This document shows, piece by piece, positions 1 to 7,577 of a stretch of DNA of 64,000 nt. This DNA is from Acidobacteriaceae bacterium. GTDB lineage: Bacteria > Acidobacteriota > Terriglobia > Terriglobales > Acidobacteriaceae. Numbering within the stretch: position 1 is the first letter of the stretch; the number at the start of each line of letters is the position of its first letter. Position numbers and translations under genes: made by a program. The stretch spans positions 1 to 64,000 of the forward strand of contig PLXE01000080.1 in the NCBI GenBank assembly GCA_003151335.1. Reading direction: 5' to 3'. The notes beneath the pieces are model-generated. The model did no database searches and was not told where the DNA came from. It was given only the letters and a program-made list of their open reading frames with translations.

Positions 1-287
1 ACCTGCTCAATCGGGGGATTTTGCTCTAGAGCACGAATGTTCGCTTCGGCAATATCGAGATCCAACCTGCCATAGAGCGGCTTGATGATGGCGTGCACAA
101 CGACATTCAGAGAAGAGCCTGTAGTGATGTAAACACCGCCCGGATCGCTTCTTACGTCGAGAGTCACTGGCCCTGACACCGGCAAGGTGCGGTCAAAAGT
201 ACCCGGTTCTGACGCAAAGGCGAAGGCGCAAAACAGGAAGGATGCGGAGATGTAAAATGCTAACCGCTTGAGCGTCGCGAAGATCAT
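1..287 (-). CDS. Secreted protein, N-terminal fragment (cut by window edge)
   Basis: An open minus-strand frame runs off the left edge. It begins with a signal peptide (MIFATLKRLAFYISASFLF, cleavage probably after AFAFA) followed by a mature start FDRTLPVSGPVTLDVRSDPG and a beta-strand-rich stretch. The phrase resembles the start of DUF4097-type putative adhesin proteins, which are exported and rich in beta-helical repeats; that match is from memory and only about 95 residues are visible. An in-frame ATG at 311 would add eight residues (MDLLYPQG) ahead of the signal peptide. No Shine-Dalgarno site is convincing for either start. Function cannot be assigned from this fragment. Confidence 0.6.
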   Translation of the reverse strand, partial: MIFATLKRLAFYISASFLFCAFAFASEPGTFDRTLPVSGPVTLDVRSDPGGVYITTGSSLNVVVHAIIKPLYGRLDLDIAEANIRALEQNPPIEQ

Positions 288-484
288 CCCTTGAGGATAC
301 AGCAGATCCATTAGACGGGAGGTCGGGTGAGTCGTCGGCAAATCAGAAGTAATGTGCACGGTTGTGTACGACCAGCCGCCGAGTCCAGAAACCGGCTTCT
401 AGGAAGCGTGGATTGCGTTTTTGGCCGTGTCGCCGGCAATCCGTAAGTTGTCCCAGATCGTTACGGTTCCCTGCGAGCCGTTGG

Positions 485-1045
485 CTAAAAACGGGGTTCT
501 TGCGACGGGTTCGGCGGAGGCGTTTGCGGATGATGCTGCGCCAGGTCTCGCCGGTCTTTATTGTTGATGACGAGCGTGGATTGTTGATGACGAGCGTGGG
601 TTGATGCTCCGTTGACGACGGCTTGCAACTCGCGAATCACCCAGAACAGCCGCCGGGCCGATACATAGCTGTGCTGGCCACCGTTGCGTAGGTCAGGGAT
701 ACGGGATTTCGAGATTAGCTGGTGGATTTTCCGCTGCGACAGTCCCAACCCTAACTCAGAGTGCACGATATCAACTGCTTCCTCTTCGGAGATGCCGGGC
801 AAGGCCTGGCCGGCATGGAAGCGAGAACGCCATTGCTCTAGTTCCAAGGCCTGGCGGGTGAAGATTTCCTCTAGCTCGTGGGTGCCGGCGAACAGCAACC
901 CGCAGTGCGGTGGTTGATCCAACAGTTCCCGTATCGTCTCCAGGCACGCAATCGACAGAGGCTGGGCTCCGTCAAGACCAATAGCTGTCGCGGCCCACGC
1001 ACGGCATCCTTTATGATTGATGACGCCCCGCGCCCTCTCAGGCAA
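485..1045 (-). pseudogene. Remnant of a transposon-type AAA ATPase (TniB/MuB/ExeA-like)
   Basis: The minus strand encodes a C-terminal half resembling AAA ATPases that accompany Mu/Tn7-like transposases: LDGAQPLSIACLETIRELLD (a degraded Walker B where DEAQ is expected), LLFAGTHELEE (sensor-like), then RFHAGQALPGISEEEAVDIV. The N-terminal part with the Walker A motif is missing. Around 960-1010 the family-like sequence moves to another frame (RQLLVLTEP), so there is at least one frameshift. The remnant stops just upstream of the DAHP synthase gene on the other strand, and no transposase is visible nearby. I read it as a decayed mobile-element gene; the exact subfamily is uncertain. Confidence 0.5.
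561..600. repeat. 20-bp tandem duplication
   Basis: The unit TTGTTGATGACGAGCGTGG plus one base occurs twice in direct succession (561-580 and 581-600), differing only at the last base. It lies in the 3' part of the decayed ATPase gene and fits local slippage in a sequence no longer under selection. Confidence 0.8.
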
Positions 1046-1099
1046 ACCTCGGCAGCCCTCTTTGCAATTCTGGGACAGGAGCGAAGGAGGGAACTTAGC

Positions 1100-2008
1100 A
1101 TGTCAACAGAGCCAAATCTGCGTATCAACCCGCTTTCTGAATGGGGCATGCCCGTGAGGAAGAAGTTCCTTATCGCCGGTCCATGCAGTGTGGAATCGGA
1201 AGAGCAAATACTGGAGACGGCCGTGCAGCTCTCAGCCTACGAGGTCACAGCCATACGAGGGGGGATCTGGAAGCCACGTACGCGTCCAGGTTCGTTCGAA
1301 GGCGTTGGGGCCAGAGGGCTAAGGTGGTTAAAACAGGCGGGGAATGCCGTAGGGTTGCCCGTGGCTACGGAAGCTGCGAAATCATCTCATGTAGAGGAAT
1401 GTCTGAAAGCTGGGGTCGATATTCTCTGGATTGGCGCTCGGACCACCACCAATCCCTTCGCGGTCCAAGAGATTGCCGATGCGCTGCGGGGCGTGGATAT
1501 TCCCGTCATGATCAAGAACCCTATGAACCCGGACCTCGAGTTATGGATCGGAGCGATCGAACGAATCAACAAAGCCGGAATCTCAAAGATCATGGCGGTA
1601 CACCGGGGCTTTTCCACTTATAGGGAACACCTGTATCGTAATCGGCCGATTTGGAGGATCCCCATCGAGCTGCGGAGACGGCTGCCCGACCTGCCGCTCA
1701 TATGCGACCCCAGCCACATTTGCGGCACGCGCAATTACATCATGGCATTGGCGCAACAGGCGATCGACTTTCTTTTTGACGGTCTGATGATTGAGGTCCA
1801 CTGTGCGCCACCGGCTTCTCTTAGCGACGCCAGACAACAATTGACTCCGCTCCAATATGGCAGACTCATTAACAAACTGCGCTATGTGTCCTCCGATGGG
1901 CCAGCGCGCCTTCCGGAAGAGATAAAGCTTCTGCGAAAACAAATCGATGCGATTGACAACGATATGATCCACTTCTGGCCAAACGAATGGAATGTGTCAG
2001 GCACATAG
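1100..2008 (+). CDS. 3-deoxy-7-phosphoheptulonate (DAHP) synthase, type I KDOPS-like; C-terminal chorismate mutase lost by frameshift
   Basis: Condenses phosphoenolpyruvate and erythrose 4-phosphate in the first step of the shikimate pathway. The start is set by GAAGGAGGG at 1083-1091, nine bases before ATG. Family motifs are present: FLIAGPCSVESEEQ (residues about 17-30), GGIWKPRTRPGSFEG (about 51-65), GARTTTNPFAVQEIADALRG, MIKNPMNPDLELWIGAIERI, VHRGFS and CDPSHICG. It matches the Bacteroidetes-type enzyme that carries chorismate mutase at its C-terminus. The linker LPEEIKLLRKQIDAIDNDMI begins that second domain, but the frame then runs into WPNEWNVSGT and a stop, while the expected continuation sits one frame over (next entry). 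The DAHP synthase barrel itself looks complete. The gene is alone between the ATPase remnant and the thioesterase. Confidence 0.85.
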   Translation: MSTEPNLRINPLSEWGMPVRKKFLIAGPCSVESEEQILETAVQLSAYEVTAIRGGIWKPRTRPGSFEGVGARGLRWLKQAGNAVGLPVATEAAKSSHVEECLKAGVDILWIGARTTTNPFAVQEIADALRGVDIPVMIKNPMNPDLELWIGAIERINKAGISKIMAVHRGFSTYREHLYRNRPIWRIPIELRRRLPDLPLICDPSHICGTRNYIMALAQQAIDFLFDGLMIEVHCAPPASLSDARQQLTPLQYGRLINKLRYVSSDGPARLPEEIKLLRKQIDAIDNDMIHFWPNEWNVSGT

Positions 2009-2229
2009 GAAAGTGGAAACGGGCCCACAATGTATCGTTGTTTCAGCCGGAAAGATGGGAACACATAATCCAGGATAGGGTCCGGTCTAGCGTTAAGAAC
2101 CTTCTATCGGAGAGCTTTGCGCGGGACCTTTTTGAACATATCCATGAGGAAGCATTGATCATTCAAGGGAGAATACCAAGCGATAAGTCCAGCGCGTCTC
2201 ACCGTCGAAAAGGCGATCGCGTGTCTTAG
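1972..2229 (+). pseudogene. Out-of-frame chorismate mutase (AroQ-type) domain of the upstream DAHP synthase
   Basis: Read from 1972, the DNA encodes LLAKRMECVRHIGKWKRAHN, then LFQPERWEHIIQDRV and FARDLFEHIHEEAL. This is the second and third helix pattern of an AroQ chorismate mutase (LLAKRM..IG..K..HNV, then ..R.E.I, then ..IHEES). It joins the upstream frame exactly if one base is restored in the codon beginning at 1970 (frame +2 to +1, a one-base deletion). The intact fusion would run 1100-2229, about 376 residues. Chorismate mutase makes prephenate. Either the domain is truly broken or the base is a sequencing or assembly error. Confidence 0.7.
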
Positions 2230-2357
2230 CGAGCATCTGGCATTTGAGTGCAGCAATACCGCCGGAAGGTCCCTGTGCCTTGCGATGATGATGCGCTGAC
2301 TAACATTCCAGTCGGACCGGAGTGACACCGCACAAAACGGGTACTACACTGTAAACG

Positions 2358-2762
2358 ATGGCGAAACCAGTCCTTATCGGGGCGCGCGGAGAGGTGGAAG
2401 AGCGGGTCCAGTTCCAGCACACCCTCACGGCATTCCGAGAGGAGCTTCCTCCGGTGTTGTCGACTCCATACATGATCAAGTGGATGGAGGAAGCGGGCTT
2501 CAACGCTCTGCTGCCGTTTTGCGAAGGGGATGAGGTCAGCGTGGGCACGGCGGTCAACGTCACTCATCGCGCGGCAAGCGGAATCGACGCCGTAGTAAAG
2601 GCCGAAGCGGTGCTGGAGTCGTTCGATGGCCGCTTTTACACCTTCAAGGTCAGCGCGCACGACGGACGCGAGGTTATCGGGCACGGCACTATTAAGCGGG
2701 CCATCGTCAGCAAAAGCAAGTTCGAAGAGAAGCAGCGCGCCAAGCAGGCGCAAAGCTCTTGA
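2358..2762 (+). CDS. FlK-type hotdog thioesterase
   Basis: A 134-residue single-domain hotdog protein like fluoroacetyl-CoA thioesterase FlK and its many uncharacterised relatives; such enzymes hydrolyse small acyl-CoA thioesters in the cytosol. The catalytic set matches FlK in spacing: Thr36 (STPYM), Glu44 (WMEEAG) and His70 (NVTHRA), i.e. steps of 8 and 26, as in FlK Thr42/Glu50/His76. The last third (FYTFKVSAHDG, GHGTIKRAIV) is the usual C-terminal strand pair. There is no strong ribosome site before the ATG. A second member lies at 17242-17643 on the other strand. The natural substrate is unknown; the nearby CoA-transferase and CoA-ligase genes suggest an unusual acyl-CoA. Confidence 0.8.
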   Translation: MAKPVLIGARGEVEERVQFQHTLTAFREELPPVLSTPYMIKWMEEAGFNALLPFCEGDEVSVGTAVNVTHRAASGIDAVVKAEAVLESFDGRFYTFKVSAHDGREVIGHGTIKRAIVSKSKFEEKQRAKQAQSS

Positions 2763-3040
2763 GCCGCGGACCGGTGCAACTTCAGCCGAGAATTGTCTCC
2801 GCTGTCAGCTAGACGAAGGCGGCCGCCGGGATGTCGGGCCGGCCTGAAAATGCAAAAAGTCACTTGCAAGAACTGGTGACAATGTTTGCCGTCACCCCTC
2901 GGCGTGACATTACTCACAGACTCAGGGAGCAATTGGGGGCCAACTTGGGTATGGAACCAATCCCGGGCTATGGACCTTTGCAGGCCAGCCCACTTTCCAC
3001 TGCGAAGGGCTGCGGCATTGAAGCGCCCAAGGGGTGTGCC

Positions 3041-3931
3041 ATGCTGCTGGCTCCTGCCGGCACTCTCGAGGCGGCTAAGCAGGCGTTTCAGGCAGGCGCG
3101 GACGCAGTGTATGTGGGATTAAAGGGCTGGAGCCGTGGCGGCGCGCGAGGCGAATTTGATCGTGAGCAGTTGCGGCAGTGCATCGAACTGGCTCACGCGC
3201 TCGGCAAGAAGGTGCAACTTGCGGCAAACATCATTCCCAAGCCGCCGGAGCGCCAACGGCTGCTGCAGCAACTGTCCGAATTGGCGGACTGGGGACTGCA
3301 GGCAGTGATCCTGAACGACGCCGGGTTTCTGCGCGAGGTCAGGCGGAAACTGCCGGGATTGGCCATCACGGCCAGCATTGGCTGCGGTGCGCTGAATACC
3401 GACGACGCCCTTTTTTACCAGGACCTGGGCGCAACTGCGATTGTGCTGCCAGGGTATCTCGAACCGGAGGAAATCGCGGCCATCAAGGCCAGGGCTTCGA
3501 TCCAGGTCGAGGTCATGCTGCACATGGTGCAGGAGTTCATTCAACTGGGGAAGTGCTGGATGCCAAGTTACGTACACTTCGCCGCGGCCGACCGGATCTT
3601 TCCTGCGCAACGCCTGGGCGGCAGCGTCAAACGGGGCGGAGTGGGCACTTGCTTCCGTATCTGCCAGCAGCCGTGGACGCTGGTGAACGATGGAGTTGAG
3701 GCTGACCAGCGCTTGTTTCCCAGCCGCCAGATCAGCCGGGTGGGCGAACTGGCAGCCTTCCTCGATGCGGGAGTGGACGTAATTAAAATCCAGGGGCGCA
3801 GCCTTTCGGCGGAGATGGCGAGTGTTATCATCGGGATATACCGTTCGGCTACGGATGCTTGGAAGTGCGGGCAAAAGGGCGAATGGGACCCACCTGCACT
3901 GCCGGCAATGTGGACTGTACAAGGACGTTGA
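3041..3931 (+). CDS. U32 family protein (peptidase U32/UbiU-like), first of three
   Basis: A TIM-barrel U32 protein. The chosen ATG follows AAGGGG at 3029-3034 and gives the normal family start (MLLAPAGTLEAAKQAF, then GADAVYVGLKGWSRGG). The frame is open from 2831, so a longer N-terminus cannot be excluded. Visible motifs are TASIGCGALN, QLGKCWMPS, RGGVGTCFRICQQPW and the barrel end VDVIKIQGRSL. Cysteines at 172, 204 and 208 could be iron-sulphur ligands, but the first Cys of the classical C-x6-C pair is replaced by Glu166. U32 members with known roles (RlhA, TrhP, UbiU/UbiV) do oxygen-independent hydroxylation; others are called collagenases. The stop is immediately followed by the ATG of the next U32 gene (TGAATG), so the two are translated together. 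The substrate is unknown. Confidence 0.75.
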   Translation: MLLAPAGTLEAAKQAFQAGADAVYVGLKGWSRGGARGEFDREQLRQCIELAHALGKKVQLAANIIPKPPERQRLLQQLSELADWGLQAVILNDAGFLREVRRKLPGLAITASIGCGALNTDDALFYQDLGATAIVLPGYLEPEEIAAIKARASIQVEVMLHMVQEFIQLGKCWMPSYVHFAAADRIFPAQRLGGSVKRGGVGTCFRICQQPWTLVNDGVEADQRLFPSRQISRVGELAAFLDAGVDVIKIQGRSLSAEMASVIIGIYRSATDAWKCGQKGEWDPPALPAMWTVQGR

Positions 3932-4864
3932 ATGGGCAGTTTCGAACTAAATACGACAATCTCTAACCTGCGCAGCTTGCTGGAATCGGACCTGAGCGCT
4001 TATGACGCGGTGTACCTGGGCAACATTTATTGCCGCCTCTTCGAGGACAATTTTCTGGAGCGCATGGATGACCTTAAGGAAGGCATCACGCGGGTAAAGG
4101 ACCAGGGCTTGCGGGCCTATGTGACCTCGTACGCTGCGCCGCGGAATGACGCGCTGCCCAAAGTGCAGATGGCGCTGGAGACCGCGGCTGCGGCCGGCGC
4201 CGACGCGGTCGAGGTGCATAACCTCGGCGTGCTGCGCATGGTCCACGAGCAGTTTCCGGGGATGGCGGCACACGTCGGCGGATTCGCCAACGTGTACACC
4301 GACGCCGGGGCCGAGGTGCTGAAGGAGTATGGCGCGGTGCGCTTCACGCCAAATTACGAGATCAGCCTGGACGAAGTGGAATCCATTACCCGTGGCGCCG
4401 GTATGCCGGCAGAGATCCAGGTCCATGGCAAGATGCCGCTGGGGGTCTCCGATTACTGCTTCTTGCTGGAATATGAGCAGCACTGGCCGGAGAAATGCCC
4501 GGTGCTCTGCCAAAAACAGTTGTTCCTCAAACAGGGTGACTGGGCCATGCGGTCGGTGGGCAAGGGGGTGCTGAGCGGCAAGGATTTATGCATGCTCGAG
4601 CATCTACCGGCCCTGGTGGCCGCCGGCCATAGGGTGTTCCGGATCGAGGCGGCCTACGAGACACCCGCGTACCGTCTTCAGATAGGACAGGTCTATCGCG
4701 CCGCGCTGGAGAGCGCCGTCGCCGGTGATGGGACGGTGGACGAGTCAGCGTGGCAGGCGATCCGCGAGCATACGGCGGTGGGTTTGTGCAACGGTTTTTA
4801 TTTCGGCCGCACCGGCAGCGAGTATGTCGGCAAACGCGTGGAAGCAATCGCGGCCTGCGGTTAG
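3932..4864 (+). CDS. U32 family protein with UbiV-like cysteine set, second of three
   Basis: 310 residues, starting directly on the stop of the preceding gene. It is a more distant U32 paralogue than its neighbours. It has four cysteines arranged as in UbiV: Cys34 (NIYCRLF), then Cys176, Cys189 and Cys193 (C-x12-C-x3-C, DYCFLLEYEQHWPEKCPVLC), compared with UbiV Cys39/180/193/197, which bind a 4Fe-4S cluster. Other family marks are AAGADAVEVHNLGVL, FTPNYEISLDEVE, EIQVHGKMPLG, KDLCMLEHLPAL and VFRIEAAYETP (the usual barrel-end strand). UbiV works as a heterodimer with UbiU in oxygen-independent ubiquinone hydroxylation, and the tight gene pairing here fits a similar complex. Whether the substrate is a quinone, RNA or a CoA ester cannot be told. 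Confidence 0.75.
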   Translation: MGSFELNTTISNLRSLLESDLSAYDAVYLGNIYCRLFEDNFLERMDDLKEGITRVKDQGLRAYVTSYAAPRNDALPKVQMALETAAAAGADAVEVHNLGVLRMVHEQFPGMAAHVGGFANVYTDAGAEVLKEYGAVRFTPNYEISLDEVESITRGAGMPAEIQVHGKMPLGVSDYCFLLEYEQHWPEKCPVLCQKQLFLKQGDWAMRSVGKGVLSGKDLCMLEHLPALVAAGHRVFRIEAAYETPAYRLQIGQVYRAALESAVAGDGTVDESAWQAIREHTAVGLCNGFYFGRTGSEYVGKRVEAIAACG

Positions 4865-4888
4865 TTCTTGCGTATTTCGAGGTGTGTG

Positions 4889-5860
4889 ATGGTTGAGCTA
4901 TTAGCACCGGCAGGAAACCTGGAGATGGTGAAGGCCGCCGTGGAAAACGGCGCCAATGCGATCTATGTCGGGGCACGGGGCTGGAGCCGGCGGCGCGATG
5001 CCTACGAGCTGGCCGATGAGCAATTGCATGAAGCCATCGCAATCGCCCACGCCGGCGGGGCCAAGCTGCGTGTCGCTATCAATACCAACATGCAGTCGTG
5101 CGAAATCCCCTCGTTGCTGCAGAAGATGGACAAGTTCGTGGGCTGGGGCGTGGACGGAGCGATCATGACCGACGTGGGCGCCATGGCGCAGGTGCACCGC
5201 CGGTTTCCCCATCTTGTGCTGCACGCCAGCATTGGGGCCAACATTGTCAACAACCAGGACGTGAAGTTCTACCGCTCAATTGGGGTCTCACAAGTGGTGG
5301 CCGACACCAAGCTCACCTTCCGCGAGCTGGTGGCGCGCCAGGCGGAACTGGATGCGGGCATCGAAGTCCTCATCCACGCCAACAACTGCTACACCTACCT
5401 GGGCAAGTGCTGGATGTCACCCTATCACCGCTTGGAGCGGACCACCGACAACTTCGGCAAGGACTTGTTCCGCGGCAGCCCCAACCGCGGCGGCCTGGAT
5501 TACCGCGTCTGCCTGGAACAGTGGGATCTGTTCGATGGCGAAGCGCTGCTGGAACCGCAAATCGCGCTCAAGAATGACGCCTTCTTTTACCTGGACGATA
5601 TCCCGGCGCTCATTGATCTGGGCGTCCACTGCTTGAAGATCCAGGGGCGCGAGTATCCTGTGCCCCTAGTGGCGAGCATTGTGCGCTTCTACCGCGAGCT
5701 GATTGACGCGTGCCTGGCGAAGCCCGCGGATCAGCCTTTCGATCTTGACCCGTGGCGCTTACGGCTGGAAGCCATCCGGGCGGAGCGCGACGGCCGGCGC
5801 GGCAATATGACTCTGGTGCTGCTGAACGAGGCGCGCCAACCGGTGCCGCAACCGGCCTAA
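4889..5860 (+). CDS. U32 family protein (UbiU/collagenase-like), third of three
   Basis: 323 residues from the ATG preceded by GAGGTG; an upstream ATG at 4868 is in frame but gives an atypical leader. The start MVELLAPAGNLEMVKAA and GWSRRRDAYEL make it the closer paralogue of the first U32 gene. It keeps the U32 signature C-x6-C (NNCYTYLGKCWMS, Cys167 and Cys174) plus Cys208 (DYRVCLEQW). The fourth position (Cys232 in UbiU, normally in KDLCL) is absent (KNDAFFYLDD). The barrel end is CLKIQGREYPVPL. It sits 25 bases after the second gene, probably in one transcript. The UbiU-like/UbiV-like/UbiU-like order is unusual. Function is inferred only from the family. Confidence 0.75.
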   Translation: MVELLAPAGNLEMVKAAVENGANAIYVGARGWSRRRDAYELADEQLHEAIAIAHAGGAKLRVAINTNMQSCEIPSLLQKMDKFVGWGVDGAIMTDVGAMAQVHRRFPHLVLHASIGANIVNNQDVKFYRSIGVSQVVADTKLTFRELVARQAELDAGIEVLIHANNCYTYLGKCWMSPYHRLERTTDNFGKDLFRGSPNRGGLDYRVCLEQWDLFDGEALLEPQIALKNDAFFYLDDIPALIDLGVHCLKIQGREYPVPLVASIVRFYRELIDACLAKPADQPFDLDPWRLRLEAIRAERDGRRGNMTLVLLNEARQPVPQPA

Positions 5861-5955
5861 GAAAGCGCGCAGCGCGAGGCCGGTATCCGTTTTCCAACCG
5901 TCGTCATTCATGGACGGTTGTTAGCCTTCATACTTCAATCAAAAGGAGACCTGCC

Positions 5956-6273
5956 ATGTTTGTTCGTGTTGTGGAAGTCAAGACCAAGCCTGGAAAAGCC
6001 AGAGAGGTTTGCAGCATGCTGCATGAGAAGGTGCTGTCAACGTTGAAAGCGCAGACGGGTTTTGTAGATGAAATCGTACTGGTGTCGGATGCGGAAGGCA
6101 TCCTGGCACAAAGCTTCTGGAAGACGAAGGAGGATGCTGAACGTTACAGCCATGAAGATTACGCCAAGGTCAACGAATTGATTCAGCACTTGGTGCACAG
6201 CAAGCCCAAGGTGCATGCCTTCGACGTGCAGACCTCGACCTGCCACAAGATCGTAAGCGGCAACGCGGCTTGA
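5956..6273 (+). CDS. Antibiotic-biosynthesis-monooxygenase (ABM) fold small protein
   Basis: 105 residues, ATG set by AAAAGGAG at 5941-5948. The pattern MFVRVVEVKTKPGKAREV, then QTGFVDEIVLVSDAEGIL, SFWKTKEDAERYSHEDY and a C-terminal strand (KVHAFDVQTSTCH) is that of the dimeric alpha+beta ABM fold, shared by small monooxygenases, haem-degrading enzymes and proteins of no known activity. No catalytic residues can be named. It lies between the U32 trio and an amidohydrolase on the same strand. Confidence 0.65.
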   Translation: MFVRVVEVKTKPGKAREVCSMLHEKVLSTLKAQTGFVDEIVLVSDAEGILAQSFWKTKEDAERYSHEDYAKVNELIQHLVHSKPKVHAFDVQTSTCHKIVSGNAA

Positions 6274-6361
6274 GTAGATAATTCCGTTGGCATCCTGAGT
6301 GACTTGGTGGATGGTTCAAGGATGACCAAATCGCGTCGATGCACGAAGCGGCAGGATCCGG

Positions 6362-7261
6362 GTGACCGGATCCTGTAACCCGCTCACGTTACCAGACAAG
6401 ACCCGGGCAAGTTCCTTGATCACCGACTGCCACGTCCACATTCAGCCGTTCGAACTCCTGCTGAACCCCCCGGCCCTGGAGCTCATGAAAAAGCATCAGC
6501 CCGATTTCGATCGGGTGTTGGAGTTCACCCGCTCGCCCAAAGCCTTTCTGAAATACATGGACGAGGCCGGGCTGGACCGCGCAGTGCTGATCAACGCGAC
6601 TGCGCCCGATGTCACCGGCTTTCCCGCTGGACTTAACGCCATGGCAGCAGACTATGCCAAGGCGGACCCTCGGCGGCTCCTCTCCTGTGGCAGCTTCCAT
6701 CCGCGGTACTCGACCAACGCCATGGCGGACATCGATGAGATAGTCCGGCTGGGTTTGCGGCTGATCAAGATCCATCCCCCGCATCAACTCTTCTACCCCA
6801 ACGACTACCTCAAGGGTTTGAAGGAACTGGAGCTGTTGTATCGCGCAGCGCAGAGCCACGGCATCCCCATTATGTTTCACACCGGCACCTCAATCTTTCC
6901 TGGCGCGCGCAACAAATACGGGGACCCGATCCACGTCGACGATGTAGCCGTCGATTTCCCACACTTGAAGATTGTGCTTGCCCATGGAGGCCGGCCTCTC
7001 TGGATGAGCACCGCCTTTTTCCTGGTACGCCGCCATGCCAATGTTTATTTGGACATCAGCAGCATTCCGCCGGTTCACCTGCTGCAGTACTTTCCCCGCC
7101 TGGAAGAGATCGCCCACAAAACGCTCTTCGGTAGCGACTGGCCAGGGCCAGGCGTGCACGACATCAAGGAAGCCCTCGACTCCTTCCGGGCGCTGCCTTT
7201 GTCGGCGGAAAGCAAGCGGCTTATTCTCGGCCAAGTGGCGCTTACCATCTGGCCAGATTGA
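6362..7261 (+). CDS. Amidohydrolase-2 family metal-dependent hydrolase or decarboxylase
   Basis: 299 residues from a GTG; an in-frame TTG near 6415 just before the first motif is a possible alternative. The TIM-barrel metal site is complete: TDCHVH (HxH), IKIHPPHQ, IMFHTGTS, VLAHGG and LFGSDWPGPG (final Asp). The family includes ACMSD-like decarboxylases, gamma-resorcylate decarboxylase and lactone hydrolases acting on cyclic or aromatic acids, mostly cytosolic. Its position before two CoA-transferases and an aromatic-type CoA ligase suggests it belongs to the same carboxylic-acid pathway, but the substrate cannot be deduced. The stop is about 320 bases before the next gene. Confidence 0.75.
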   Translation: MTGSCNPLTLPDKTRASSLITDCHVHIQPFELLLNPPALELMKKHQPDFDRVLEFTRSPKAFLKYMDEAGLDRAVLINATAPDVTGFPAGLNAMAADYAKADPRRLLSCGSFHPRYSTNAMADIDEIVRLGLRLIKIHPPHQLFYPNDYLKGLKELELLYRAAQSHGIPIMFHTGTSIFPGARNKYGDPIHVDDVAVDFPHLKIVLAHGGRPLWMSTAFFLVRRHANVYLDISSIPPVHLLQYFPRLEEIAHKTLFGSDWPGPGVHDIKEALDSFRALPLSAESKRLILGQVALTIWPD

Positions 7262-7305
7262 GGGCAAACCGGCTTTTCGCCAGTTGGTCGCAACTCACCG
7301 ACGAA

Positions 7306-7321
7306 TGTGACCGAAATCACA
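7306..7321. promoter_or_regulatory. CRP/FNR-type palindrome TGTGA-N6-TCACA
   Basis: TGTGACCGAAATCACA has two perfect CRP-type half-sites with a 6-base spacer. It lies in the 316-base gap (7262-7577) before the CoA-transferase genes, about 257 bases upstream of the ATG at 7578. The rest of the gap holds no gene that I can support. Similar sites occur at 19182-19197 and 21193-21208. Confidence 0.5.
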
Positions 7322-7577
7322 GACTGGGCGTTCAGCCGCATAAGATAATCTGCCCCCAATTGGCAAAGAGTTTGATTTTCAACGGATAGAGTCCGGCGGC
7401 AAATGCACAACTCGAAGCCGACGTGAATACTTTTTCGAATGGAAGTGTCAGGCCCCGTTTGAAACTGCAAGCGTTTTATTAGCTTCCAACGGCCCTTCGC
7501 CCGAGATATACGAGATATAGTGGACAGCACGCGTTTTGGTGGCAACTCACCTACCACCGTATTAGGAGGCCACACAC

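Noticed and set aside
3119..3922. 267-residue minus-strand frame opposite the first U32 gene
   Set aside because: Shadow of the U32 coding strand, with biased composition and no motifs.
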